Source: Microbacterium sp. Gd 4-13
GTDB lineage: Bacteria > Actinomycetota > Actinomycetes > Actinomycetales > Microbacteriaceae
DNA: 64,000 nucleotides
Direction: 5' to 3'
Assembly (NCBI RefSeq): GCF_003095395.1
Contig: NZ_QEIJ01000003.1
Coordinates: 124,001 to 188,000 of the forward strand
Numbering within the stretch: position 1 is the stretch's first letter; the number at the start of each line of letters is the position of its first letter. Positions 55,614-63,269 of this stretch are shown here, piece after piece. The notes beneath the pieces were generated by a model that had not been told where the DNA came from, did no database searches, and was given only the letters and a program-made list of their open reading frames with translations. A program made the translations under genes and the position numbers.

Positions 55614-57059
55614 ATGACAACCACAACGCAGCATCCGCCCGAACCCGCCGCCGCCGATCCGTCCCCGCGGTCTCCGCGCCGGGGCAAGGGGTGGTTCACG
55701 CCACTGATGCTCCGACTGCACTTCTACGTCGGCATCTTCATCGGCCCGTTCATCCTCATCGCCGCGCTCACCGGCGCCGCCTACGCCGTCGCGCCCAGCA
55801 TCGATCGCGCGATCTATGCGCATCTTCTCCAGGTGGAGCCCGCTGCACAGAACGTGCCACTGGCCGACCAGATCCGTGCCGCGACGGCCTACATCGCCGA
55901 GACGCACCCGGATGACACGATTCGGTCGGTGCAGCCTGCCCCGTCGGCGGGGCGCACGACCGCGGTCACTTTCACGGAAGACGGCACGATACGACTCCAG
56001 AACCGCCATGTGTTCGTCGACCCCGGCACCGGCGACGTCCTCGGCGATGAGCTGGTGATGGACAAATCCTTCGCCGTCGGGACCTGGCTTGATCAGTTGC
56101 ACCGCAGCCTCTTCCTCGGGGACTTCGGTCGCTACTACGGCGAACTCGCCGCCTCATGGCTCGGCATCACCTCCCTCGCTGGTCTCCTGCTGTGGATCGT
56201 GCGCCGTCGGCGGGCCCGCAACAAACGAGAGTTCGTCGTGCCGAATGTGAAGGCGAAGGGATACCGACGCGCGTTCAGCTGGCACGCCGCGATCGGGGTA
56301 TGGGTGCTCGTCGGCGCCCTTTTCCTGTCCGCGACGGGCGTGACGTGGTCGCAGCTCGCCGGAGCGAACGTCACAACCTTCAGGCAGGCCATCAGCTGGC
56401 AGACCCCGTACGTCGACGCGACCCTGCCCGACGCGGACGCGGCCGCCGCCGGAGGGGAGCACGCTCACCACAACGATGCGCCGAGCCTGACCCCCGCGAC
56501 GGCAGAGATCTCGCCCGCTGCGTTCGAGACGATGCTCTCCATCGCACAGCGTCACAACATCGCCTCCTCCCAGGTGGAGATCTCCGTGCCGGCCTCCGAG
56601 GGCACGGGCTGGACCGTCGCCGAGACGCGAACGGAGCTGCCCACCGCGGCGAACTCGATCGCCATCGACGGCAGCACATTGCAGGTCATCGACCAGGTCG
56701 ACTTCGCCGACTACTCCCTACCCGCGAAACTCGCACGCTGGGGCATCGACGCGCACATGGGTGTCATGGGTCTGTGGAACCAGATCCTGCTCTTCGCGGT
56801 TGCCGTGTCGATTGCGGCAATGGTGATCCTCGGATACCTCATGTGGTGGAAACGGCGCCCGACCCGAACTCAGGCTTTCGTCGGAGCGCCACCGCGCCGG
56901 GGCGCTCTCCGCGATGCTCCGTCGTGGGGCGTGGCGGTCGTGATCACGGCGGCCGTCCTCATCGGGCTCTGGCTGCCCCTCGTCGGATACACCCTCGCCG
57001 CGTTCGTCGTGATCGACACGGCCGTGGGCTGGTGGAAGCGCACCCGCACCAAGAGTTGA
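55614..57059 (+). CDS. PepSY-domain membrane protein (PepSY_TM)
   Basis: Integral membrane protein of the PepSY-associated TM family, often linked to siderophore or metal uptake and ferric reduction. The 481-aa product has an N-terminal helix with LHFYVGIFIGPFILIAALTGAAYAV, further helices near SWLGITSLAGLLLWIVRR, RAFSWHAAIGVWVLVGALFLSATG, IDAHMGVMGLWNQILLFAVAVS and two near the C-terminus. The His residues LH, HRS, WHAA and HMG in membrane segments are typical heme-ligand candidates. A loop has EHAHHND. The ATG follows GGAG at 6 nt and 14 nt after the DyP stop, so the two are co-transcribed; it may deliver electrons across the membrane. Confidence 0.9.
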   Translation: MTTTTQHPPEPAAADPSPRSPRRGKGWFTPLMLRLHFYVGIFIGPFILIAALTGAAYAVAPSIDRAIYAHLLQVEPAAQNVPLADQIRAATAYIAETHPDDTIRSVQPAPSAGRTTAVTFTEDGTIRLQNRHVFVDPGTGDVLGDELVMDKSFAVGTWLDQLHRSLFLGDFGRYYGELAASWLGITSLAGLLLWIVRRRRARNKREFVVPNVKAKGYRRAFSWHAAIGVWVLVGALFLSATGVTWSQLAGANVTTFRQAISWQTPYVDATLPDADAAAAGGEHAHHNDAPSLTPATAEISPAAFETMLSIAQRHNIASSQVEISVPASEGTGWTVAETRTELPTAANSIAIDGSTLQVIDQVDFADYSLPAKLARWGIDAHMGVMGLWNQILLFAVAVSIAAMVILGYLMWWKRRPTRTQAFVGAPPRRGALRDAPSWGVAVVITAAVLIGLWLPLVGYTLAAFVVIDTAVGWWKRTRTKS

Positions 57060-57100
57060 GCAGTGCGGATACGCGCGACCGCAGCCGGTGCCTGCGCGAG

Positions 57101-57129
57101 GAGGGGCCGGGCGGCATGCCCGACCCCTC
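57101..57129. terminator. bidirectional terminator between PepSY gene and rtcB
   Basis: Arms GAGGGGCCGGGC and GCCCGACCCCTC around loop GGCAT. The single C/A mismatch on the plus strand becomes a G-U pair on the minus strand, so it is stronger for rtcB, whose stop is 9 bp away. Confidence 0.65.
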
Positions 57130-57137
57130 CCCTCACG

Positions 57138-58307
57138 TCAGTCGCCCTTCACGTTCACCAGCTGACGCAGCGTGTGCCGCACCGACACGAGGTCGGCAGC
57201 ATCCGCCATCACCCGGTCGATCGGCTTGTACGCGGCCGGGATCTCGTCGAGGAACGCGTCGGTGTCGCGGTACTCGATGCCCACCATCGCCTCGCGCAGC
57301 TGCTCGTGCGTGAAGGTCTTGCGGGCAGCCGAGCGGGAGTACTCCCGCCCCGCTCCGTGCGGCGACGAGTTCAGCGACAGGGGATTCCCCTTGCCGGTGA
57401 CCACGTACGACGCCGTGCCCATCGACCCGGGGATCAGCCCCGGCCGACCGTCGTCGGCCATGATCGCGCCCTTGCGCGATACCCACACGCGCTTGCCGAA
57501 GTGCATCTCCGATTCGGTGAAGTTGTGGTGGCAGTTGATGCGCTCGCGCTCCTCAACGGCGACCCCGAGGAAGCGGCCGAGCTGGTTCGCGACCCGGTCC
57601 ATCATCTCCTCACGGTTGAGGAGTGCGAACCGCTGCGCCCACCGCAGCTCGCGGATGTAGGCCGCGAACTCCGGCGTCCCCTCCACGAGGTAGGCGAGGT
57701 CGGGGTTCGGCAGCTCGATCCACCACTGCTTCGCCAGGCGCTGCGCGACCTTGATGTGGTGCTGCGCGATCTTGTTGCCCACGCCCCGCGACCCTGAGTG
57801 GAGGAACATCCACACCGTGTCGCCCTCGTCGACCGACACTTCGATGAAGTGGTTGCCGCTCCCCAGCGACCCGAGCTGGTTGCGCCAGTGCCGGGTGTAG
57901 GTGGCCGGGTCGAACTCGGCCGCTTCGGCGAGCGCTTCGAGCTCGGCGACACGCGGCTCGGCCGTTGCGACGATCTTCCGGTTGTCGCGACCCGCCGACA
58001 GCGGGATCGACCGCTCGATCTGCTCGCGCAGCTCGGACAGATCACGCCCGTCCAAGTCGGAACGGGTGAACTGGGTCTTCACGGCGATCATGCCGCATCC
58101 GATGTCCACTCCGACGGCCGCGGGCATGATCGCCCCGAGCGTCGGGATGACCGACCCCACGGTCGCACCGAGCCCGAGGTGGGCGTCGGGCATGAGCGCG
58201 AGGTGGGGGTAGATGAACGGCATGCTCGCCGAGGTGCGGGCCTGGTCGACGGTCTTCTCGTCGATCAGGCTCGCCCACGAGAACAAGCGGTTCGTGAGCC
58301 TTTCCAT
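57138..58307 (-). CDS. rtcB: RNA-splicing ligase RtcB
   Basis: GTP- and Mn-dependent ligase joining 2',3'-cyclic phosphate or 3'-phosphate to 5'-OH RNA ends, used in RNA repair. The 389-aa protein has the family motifs GATVGSVIPTLGAIMPAAVGVDIGCGM with metal-binding Asp and Cys, LGSGNHFIEV, the His-rich NCHHNFTE and SSPHGAGREYSR, whose His is guanylylated. No archease or rtcA/rtcR gene is visible. It is preceded on the same strand by a 30-codon ORF and a terminator-like hairpin, suggesting controlled read-through. Confidence 0.96.
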   Translation of the reverse strand: MERLTNRLFSWASLIDEKTVDQARTSASMPFIYPHLALMPDAHLGLGATVGSVIPTLGAIMPAAVGVDIGCGMIAVKTQFTRSDLDGRDLSELREQIERSIPLSAGRDNRKIVATAEPRVAELEALAEAAEFDPATYTRHWRNQLGSLGSGNHFIEVSVDEGDTVWMFLHSGSRGVGNKIAQHHIKVAQRLAKQWWIELPNPDLAYLVEGTPEFAAYIRELRWAQRFALLNREEMMDRVANQLGRFLGVAVEERERINCHHNFTESEMHFGKRVWVSRKGAIMADDGRPGLIPGSMGTASYVVTGKGNPLSLNSSPHGAGREYSRSAARKTFTHEQLREAMVGIEYRDTDAFLDEIPAAYKPIDRVMADAADLVSVRHTLRQLVNVKGD

Positions 58308-58402
58308 GATTTCTTTCCTTCGTCGGTGCGCGAGATCGCGCGAGTGCGTGGCGGGGCGGCACGGCCCGGCGGGTTGCTCTCGACGCTGCTGCGGAAAGAA
58401 GA

Positions 58403-58431
58403 ACGCCCCGGACCTGTGCGGTGCGGGGCGT
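58403..58431 (-). terminator. hairpin with T-rich tract between the short ORF and rtcB
   Basis: Read on the minus strand: ACGCCCCG, a 13-nt region with internal ACC/GGT pairing, CGGGGCGT, then TCTTCTTTCC. This is the most canonical intrinsic terminator in the window, and lies between the 30-codon ORF and the rtcB ATG. Confidence 0.7.
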
Positions 58432-58448
58432 GGAAGAAGCGGATGCTG

Positions 58449-58541
58449 CTACACGGCCGGCGCCGGAGGGTACGACTCGTATCGGTGCTGGAACGTGAGT
58501 TCCAGAACCGGCGCGTACTGACGATCCCCCTGCGGGTTCAT
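58449..58541 (-). CDS. 30-aa ORF upstream of rtcB, possible leader peptide
   Basis: A 30-codon ORF, ATG at 58541, with AGAGGA eight nt upstream. The peptide starts MNPQGDRQYAP and ends ESYPPAPAV; it has three Tyr, three Gln and five Pro, but no run of one amino acid. Its coding sequence contains the perfect inverted repeat CTGGAAC-N4-GTTCCAG. The arrangement promoter, small hairpin, ORF, terminator, rtcB resembles an attenuator, but the small protein may also stand alone. I do not recognise the family. Confidence 0.55.
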   Translation of the reverse strand: MNPQGDRQYAPVLELTFQHRYESYPPAPAV

Positions 58542-58593
58542 CTCGTCGTTCCTCTCGACCTGCCTTGCGCCGTGTCGGTGACACAGCTTCGCA

Positions 58594-58623
58594 ACGATAG
58601 CGACACGCCCGGGCGTCGCGCAA
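58594..58623 (-). promoter_or_regulatory. promoter of the rtcB leader
   Basis: On the minus strand TTGCGC (58623-58618) and TATCGT (58599-58594) are separated by 18 nt. The short hairpin GTGTC-N3-GACAC (58572-58584) follows at the likely transcript start. Confidence 0.5.
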
Positions 58624-58634
58624 CCCTGGGAGCC

Positions 58635-58640
58635 TACGAT
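58635..58640 (+). promoter_or_regulatory. -10 box of the gene at 58647 (leaderless)
   Basis: TACGAT lies 6 nt before the GTG. Confidence 0.5.
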
Positions 58641-58646
58641 CGAGGC

Positions 58647-58919
58647 GTGGACGAGCCCCTCCCTCGCGCTGAGCGCGCCGCCGTGATCATCGTCGGCGCG
58701 GTGATCGCGGCGATCATCGCGACTCTCCTGCTGGCTCCGATGATCTCCGGAGGGTATTGCAACGACTCTTCCGACCCCGCTAAAAGCGTGTGCGGCACGA
58801 TCGGTCCGCAGACCCTGGCCGGGTGGCCGATCAGCGTGTGGCCGTGGGCGGCGGCGCTCGTCGTCATCGCCGCTGGGGCGATCGGTCTCCTGATCCGCGC
58901 GGCACGCAGGCGCGTTTGA
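58647..58919 (+). CDS. hypothetical small membrane protein
   Basis: 90-aa protein with two hydrophobic helices, AAVIIVGAVIAAIIATLLLAPMI and VWPWAAALVVIAAGAIGLLI. The loop between has two cysteines (GGYCNDSSDPAKSVCG), so a disulfide outside the membrane is possible. It ends with RAARRRV. No family recognised. It uses a GTG start 6 nt after TACGAT, consistent with a leaderless mRNA, and converges on the HNH endonuclease gene. Confidence 0.7.
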   Translation: MDEPLPRAERAAVIIVGAVIAAIIATLLLAPMISGGYCNDSSDPAKSVCGTIGPQTLAGWPISVWPWAAALVVIAAGAIGLLIRAARRRV

Positions 58920-58968
58920 CGAGACGTCAGCCGGCGAAGTTTCGGGTGTCGGCGCACGCGGGCGTCGT

Positions 58969-60387
58969 TCAGCTGCGCCGCACGAGGAACTGGTCGCGGA
59001 TTCGAGTCGGAGATTTCGTGACGGGGCGCCACGTGCCCCCGGGATCCCACCATCTCGGACCACGCACTTCGGGAATGCCACCGCGCATGCGGATGTGCCA
59101 TCCGTTGGTGTCGAGGGTGCGGTGGTGATGCCAGCAGAGCAGTACTCCGTTGTCGGTGCTGGTGGGTCCGCCGCGGGCGTGTTCGCGGACGTGGTGGATC
59201 TCGCACCACGCGGCCGGAACGTCGCAGCCGGGGATGATGCATCCGCCGTCTCGGAGGGTGATCGCACGGCGTTGGTGGGCGTTGAAGACGCGGTCGATGA
59301 CCTCTACCCGTTCGATGCGGCCGTTGCGTGCGAGCGTGGTGCGGTAGATGCCGCCGGTGCATGCCGCGTGGCGCACCACGGCCATCGGGACGGGTTCGTC
59401 GATCCCGTCGATATGCCCTACCCCCTCGCCGGCGGCGAGGTCGTCGGCCCGCACCGACACGACGAGCGTCGGGGCGGCGCCGCCGATCGTGGGCAACTCA
59501 CCGGACCGGGCAGCGACCGTCACGATCGTCGCCAACGCGTCGTGGTTCTTCTGCGGGTGCGTACGGGGATCGGGCGGGCACTCCGCCTCCCCATCTTCGC
59601 CACCCTCGTCGCCGTCGGTGAAGTGCACGCGGCCGGCACGCGGATGCGTGATCGCGTCGATCGCGCGCTTCAGCTGCGCGGCGGCATCGGGGAGGAGATC
59701 GCCTCGCAGCGGCACGAGCCCGTTGCGGCACCTCCCCAGCGTCAGACCACGCTTGCGCTGCGCCGCCTCGTCGCGGGGCTCGGCACCGTCGGGGTCGAGG
59801 TAGGCAGCCCACACCTGCGCCTGCAACCTGAGCTCGTCGGCGGAGGGCAGCCCTCCCCCGTCCGCTCCGCCGCCGCGGGCCGCTGCGGCCAACTCGGCGT
59901 CGGCTGCGGTCCGCGCCTCGTGAGAGTCGATCGCCGCGGAGTCGAGCGTCTGCACCACAGCGACGACCGCGTCGACTCCCACGGCACCATCGGCCAGGGC
60001 GGCACGCATGGCCGGGTACCGCGCAGGCAGCACCTCACCGGTGAGCACGGAAAGAGTGGAAGCGGTCGCGACACCCGCCCGTGCGTAATCGCCGGCCGTC
60101 CGCCCCGAGACTCGCGTGACACGCTGCACGAACTCGCGAACGTTCCGACACCCGAACCTCGTCGTCATCCGCTCCGCCGCGACCGGGGAATCCGATCTGG
60201 CCTGCACCTCACCGGTGGCCTCGGCGATCAACGCCTCCGCCCGGCGCGACAGCGACGCGGCAGCATCCATCACCGCCATCACCTCGTCATCGGACCACCC
60301 CCGCATGGCCGAGGCCTCGAGGGTGCCCGACACGACCTCGTGCAGCCGCGACCCGAGGTCGCCGAGAGCATCGATCGTGTCGTTCAT
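58969..60387 (-). CDS. DUF222/HNH endonuclease domain protein
   Basis: Actinobacterial protein with an N-terminal helical DUF222 region (~residues 20-330) and a C-terminal HNH nuclease motif: GGCIIPGCDVPAAWCEIHHVREHARGG followed by TDNGVLLCWHHHRTLD, with zinc-binding Cys and catalytic His. The 472-aa protein belongs to a large family present in many copies in actinobacteria; function is unknown and often linked to mobile elements, though no other mobile marker is seen here. The ATG at 60387 is preceded at 7 nt by GATAAT, supporting it. An ATG ten codons upstream is possible. Confidence 0.9.
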   Translation of the reverse strand: MNDTIDALGDLGSRLHEVVSGTLEASAMRGWSDDEVMAVMDAAASLSRRAEALIAEATGEVQARSDSPVAAERMTTRFGCRNVREFVQRVTRVSGRTAGDYARAGVATASTLSVLTGEVLPARYPAMRAALADGAVGVDAVVAVVQTLDSAAIDSHEARTAADAELAAAARGGGADGGGLPSADELRLQAQVWAAYLDPDGAEPRDEAAQRKRGLTLGRCRNGLVPLRGDLLPDAAAQLKRAIDAITHPRAGRVHFTDGDEGGEDGEAECPPDPRTHPQKNHDALATIVTVAARSGELPTIGGAAPTLVVSVRADDLAAGEGVGHIDGIDEPVPMAVVRHAACTGGIYRTTLARNGRIERVEVIDRVFNAHQRRAITLRDGGCIIPGCDVPAAWCEIHHVREHARGGPTSTDNGVLLCWHHHRTLDTNGWHIRMRGGIPEVRGPRWWDPGGTWRPVTKSPTRIRDQFLVRRS

Positions 60388-60394
60388 ATGTTCG

Positions 60395-60400
60395 ATTATC
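60395..60400 (-). promoter_or_regulatory. -10 box of the HNH gene (leaderless)
   Basis: GATAAT on the minus strand is 7 nt before the ATG at 60387. Confidence 0.5.
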
Positions 60401-60527
60401 GCAGTGGCCTCCGACATCGACCCGAACCGTTTCCCCAGGTCGTGACGACAAACAGACCCTTGCGCGCGGAGCCTCACGCGCCGGTGCGCGAAGACGTGGG
60501 CACCGTTCTCGGTCGCGCCCCGACGAC

Positions 60528-60737
60528 TCAGGCGACGCGGAAGAACCGCGGCCCGACGTACCCGTCGCGCTCGACCGTCTCGGCGAACATCACAGCGGGT
60601 CGCACCCAGAAGCCGTAGTCGCCGTAGAGCGCCCGGTAGAAGACGAACGGCTCCTCGGTCTCGCTATGCGCTCCAACGCCCACCACCTCGTAGCGACGGC
60701 CCCTGAAGTGCTCGTAGATGCCCGGCTCGATCGTCAT
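60528..60737 (-). CDS. DUF1653 protein
   Basis: 69-aa soluble protein that is almost entirely a DUF1653 domain: GIYEHFRGRRYEVVGVGAHSETEEPFVFYRALYGDYGFWVRPAVMFAETVERDG. Function unknown; it is a small beta-barrel-like fold often found fused or next to enzymes. GGAAA lies before the ATG. Co-directional with the HNH gene, with a 140-bp gap. Confidence 0.88.
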   Translation of the reverse strand: MTIEPGIYEHFRGRRYEVVGVGAHSETEEPFVFYRALYGDYGFWVRPAVMFAETVERDGYVGPRFFRVA

Positions 60738-60878
60738 CGGCGTTTCCTTCCCTCATCGCGCTCCGACGTGGATGCTATCCGCGACGCGCGAGCAATCGGC
60801 GGCCATCCCCGCCGAAGATCATCCTTGCGGCGTACGTCGCTGATCCTCCGGGCCGATGCCCCGCGAAGCACGCCTCCG

Positions 60879-60884
60879 TAGCGT
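60879..60884 (+). promoter_or_regulatory. -10 box of the gene at 60892 (leaderless)
   Basis: TAGCGT is 7 nt before the ATG at 60892. Confidence 0.45.
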
Positions 60885-60891
60885 CGAAGAC

Positions 60892-61083
60892 ATGGCCCTC
60901 ACCGCTCCGAACCCGCTACTGCACAAGCGATCCGCCCACGCCCGCGAGATGCCGCGCTGGTGCGCGGGGATGCTCGCCATCACGGGCAACATCGTGATCC
61001 TGGGCATCATCGCAACAGCCGGAGTACTGATGCTCGCCGCCGCCGCTCTCGTCTTCGGCACGGCGTTCCTCGCGAACCTCTGA
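60892..61083 (+). CDS. hypothetical small membrane protein
   Basis: 63-aa protein, N-terminus polar (MALTAPNPLLHKRSAHARE), then a ~36-residue hydrophobic stretch that could form one long or two short helices (LAITGNIVILGIIATAGVLMLAAAALVFG). No family recognised. Supported mainly by the -10 box 7 nt upstream of the ATG and typical codon use. Confidence 0.55.
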   Translation: MALTAPNPLLHKRSAHAREMPRWCAGMLAITGNIVILGIIATAGVLMLAAAALVFGTAFLANL

Positions 61084-61135
61084 CGAGACCCCACCGGTGC
61101 CCGCTCGCCCGCACCTGTGCGATCTGCGATGCGAG

Positions 61136-61642
61136 CTACTCGTCGGTGCCGGAGAGGTCGTCGAAATCGGCGGCGTCCTCCTCGACCTCGACGGTCTCGA
61201 CCTCCAGCTCGCTGTCGAGCTGCACCAGGATGCGCGAATCGGGGAACTGACGCCGCGCCGTGAAACGCAGCAGCACCGCATCGGCGAAGACGACGACCGA
61301 GGTGGCCTCGAGGTCGTCGCGCAGATCGATCTGCTCGGCGACCGCGTCATCGGCGACGGCCTCGCCGATCTCGTCGGCGACGGCATCGATGACCGCGCGC
61401 CACTGGGTCTCGCTCATCGCGAGGGTGCGGGTGACCCCGTCGACCAGCGCGTCGAGATCCGGGGAGTCGCCGTCGCCCTCGTCTTCCTCCTCGAGCTCGG
61501 GGTCGACGTTGACCGTCACCTCCGAGCCCGCGGCATCGAGGCTGGCGCGACCGCGCACGATGCCGTTATCGGCGACGGGTTCGTCGAGCAGTCCGCTCTC
61601 TGAGATGCGGTCGAGCAGGGCGTCGAGCGAGGGCGAGGTCAT
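61136..61642 (-). CDS. acidic hypothetical protein
   Basis: 168-aa soluble, strongly acidic protein not assigned to a family. It has the low-complexity segment ELEEEDEGDGDSPD at about residues 48-61, a helical part TRTLAMSETQWRAVIDAVADEIGEAV and a strand region SVVVFADAVLLRFTARRQFPDSRILVQLD, and ends acidic (VEVEEDAADFDDLSG). The ATG at 61642 is preferred to a GTG six codons upstream. Typical chromosomal codon use. Confidence 0.75.
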   Translation of the reverse strand: MTSPSLDALLDRISESGLLDEPVADNGIVRGRASLDAAGSEVTVNVDPELEEEDEGDGDSPDLDALVDGVTRTLAMSETQWRAVIDAVADEIGEAVADDAVAEQIDLRDDLEATSVVVFADAVLLRFTARRQFPDSRILVQLDSELEVETVEVEEDAADFDDLSGTDE

Positions 61643-61703
61643 GAGTGCATTCTTTCGCACGAGCGGATGCGACGCGCCGAAGCGGTCGGCGTGCTCCCCC
61701 GCG

Positions 61704-61741
61704 CAGCTTCTGAGGAGATTCCAGCGGAGTCCTCAGAAACT
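61704..61741. terminator. hairpin between 61136 and 61768 genes
   Basis: Core arms TTCTGAGGA (61708-61716) and TCCTCAGAA (61730-61738), 13-nt loop; CAG/CTG extend the stem past one mismatch. It lies after the small gene at 61768 on the minus strand. Confidence 0.5.
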
Positions 61742-61767
61742 GACGCGCATACGGGGGATCGCTCGTG

Positions 61768-61953
61768 TCACTCGCCGGCGTCTTCGTCGACCTGCGGGCC
61801 CCCGACCACACCGATACCGACCGCCTCGTGGTCGGCCTCGGGCTGAGTCGTACCGCCCTTGGGCTCTTCTCCCGGCGCCTTCTCGGTGCTCGGCTCCTCG
61901 AGCTCCTCGGTGTCGGGCGTCTCGTCGTTCTGCGGCTGCACGTCGTCGGCCAT
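61768..61953 (-). CDS. acidic small hypothetical protein
   Basis: 61-aa, highly charged and probably disordered protein: MADDVQPQNDETPDTEELEE at the start, then Pro/Glu/Lys-rich and ending VGGPQVDEDAGE. AAAGGA lies before the ATG at good spacing. Such small acidic proteins are common in Microbacteriaceae, with no known function. A hairpin follows it. Confidence 0.65.
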   Translation of the reverse strand: MADDVQPQNDETPDTEELEEPSTEKAPGEEPKGGTTQPEADHEAVGIGVVGGPQVDEDAGE

Positions 61954-62085
61954 GGTGGGTCCTTTCGTCTGGCGTGATCCCACCGTCGCATCCCTCCGGC
62001 CCCGACTGAACCGGCTTGACGAACGCGTCGCAGAGGCCTCGTCCGGTCGACTCCACGGGCGGCTCGATGTGACAGGATTTCTGGA

Positions 62086-62649
62086 ATGCCCGTCTCCCCC
62101 GCTTCCGAGTCCGAATACACCGTCGCGACAGACGGGGCGTGCAAGGGCAACCCGGGACCTGCCGGCTGGGCGTGGGTCGGCGAAGACGGCGAGTGGGCCG
62201 CGGGCTCGGTTGTGAAGGGCACGAACAACATCGGCGAGCTGCTCGGGCTGCTGCGAGCGCTCCAGCACCACGCCGACGTTGCGCATCTGCGCATCCAGGC
62301 CGATTCGAAGTATGCGATCGACACCTACGAGTCGTGGATGGACGGTCACCGCCGCCGCGGCTGGAAGACCTCCACCGGCGCTCCCACGAAGAACCGCGAA
62401 CTGCTCGAACTGCTCATCGAGGCGCGTGACGCCCGGAAGGCGGCGGGCCTGCCCCCCGCCGTGCTGGAGCACGTGCGCGGTCACGCCGGCCACTTGCTCA
62501 ACTCATGGGCCGACAACCGCGCGGTGCGCGCCTCGCTGCGCGCCGCCGAGGGAGTCGCGCACGAGTGGTCGTCGCGCGCCGGTCAAGACCGGCTCGACGT
62601 CAGCGAGATGCCGCCACGCTCCGCCGAAGACAAGCCGAAGCGCCGCTGA
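62086..62649 (+). CDS. ribonuclease HI-like protein
   Basis: Cleaves the RNA strand of RNA-DNA hybrids. The 187-aa protein has the RNase H fold with catalytic acids in YTVATDGACKGNPGPAGWAW (Asp), NNIGELLGLLRAL (Glu), LRIQADSKYAID (Asp) and SWADNRAV (Asp); WVRG is replaced by HVRGHAGH, the handle/His loop. The C-terminal ~35 residues are an extra polar tail ending KPKRR. Typical rnhA genes are ~150 aa. It converges on the YaeQ gene with a 3-bp gap. Confidence 0.93.
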   Translation: MPVSPASESEYTVATDGACKGNPGPAGWAWVGEDGEWAAGSVVKGTNNIGELLGLLRALQHHADVAHLRIQADSKYAIDTYESWMDGHRRRGWKTSTGAPTKNRELLELLIEARDARKAAGLPPAVLEHVRGHAGHLLNSWADNRAVRASLRAAEGVAHEWSSRAGQDRLDVSEMPPRSAEDKPKRR

Positions 62650-62652
62650 CCG

Positions 62653-63192
62653 TCACTCGATGCCGCGCTCGTGGATCGCGGTGTCGAAGGTCTCGCCGTT
62701 GAGCTCGAGGTAGAGCTGACGTTCGGTGACCGAGACGGTCATGGTGTTGCGCCGACTGAGGGCGGTCACGGCTCGGTCGATGAACCCGGGGTCGAAACTG
62801 ACCAGGCGCAGCGCGTCGGCACGGTGGATCTTCTTCCCCGCCCAGGGGGCTGCGACCTTCGCGGGATCGCGGTGGGTGTAGACGGCGACGCGCTCGGCGA
62901 GTTTGCTCCCGTGGTGCAGGCGCGCAGCATCCGGCGCCCCCACCTCGATCCACGCCTGCAGCGCGCCGGTCAGGTCGCGCACGACGACGGCCGGCTCCTC
63001 CGTCGACGACAGCCCCTCGCTGAAGGCGATGCCCTCCTCGAACTCCAGGCAGTAGGCCAGCACACGGGTGACCATGTAGGCGTCGGTCTCGGACGGATGC
63101 CGCGCGACACGGAGGGCGAGCTCGTCGTAGACGCCGCGGTCGACGTCGGCCAACTGCACGTCGAAGGTGTGGATGGTCGCGCCGGTAGCCAT
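62653..63192 (-). CDS. yaeQ: YaeQ family protein
   Basis: 179-aa protein of the YaeQ family, which has a PD-(D/E)XK-like nuclease fold and unclear function; the E. coli protein was once linked to RfaH suppression. Motifs: TIHTFDVQLADVDRGVYDEL, ARHPSETDAYMVTRVLAYCLEFEEGIAFSEGLSS, LQAWIEVGAPDAARLHHGSKLA (putative active-site E-x-G) and VYTHRDP. The ending TVTERQLYLELNGETFD-like strand (VSVTERQLYLELNG) is characteristic. Confidence 0.92.
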   Translation of the reverse strand: MATGATIHTFDVQLADVDRGVYDELALRVARHPSETDAYMVTRVLAYCLEFEEGIAFSEGLSSTEEPAVVVRDLTGALQAWIEVGAPDAARLHHGSKLAERVAVYTHRDPAKVAAPWAGKKIHRADALRLVSFDPGFIDRAVTALSRRNTMTVSVTERQLYLELNGETFDTAIHERGIE

Positions 63193-63257
63193 AGCGCTCG
63201 AGCCTACGGGGTGGGGATGCTGCGCACCGAACCGCGAGGGGTCGCTCCCCGCAGGAG

Positions 63258-63263
63258 TACTGT
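63258..63263 (+). promoter_or_regulatory. -10 box of pdxH-like gene (leaderless)
   Basis: TACTGT is 6 nt before the ATG at 63270. Confidence 0.45.
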
Positions 63264-63269
63264 CGCGTC

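Larger units (their letters stand above)
58308..58646. other. 339-bp divergent gap between rtcB and 58647
   Basis: Holds the rtcB leader elements listed separately (promoter, small hairpin, 30-codon ORF, terminator) and the -10 box of the plus-strand gene at 58647. One copy of GGATGCTGC lies at 58441. Nothing else is recognised. Confidence 0.6.

Noticed and set aside
51552..57059. Possible integrative island starting at tRNA-Arg
   Set aside because: No integrase gene and no duplicated tRNA 3' end (att site) in the window; the genes downstream have ordinary codon use for this chromosome.
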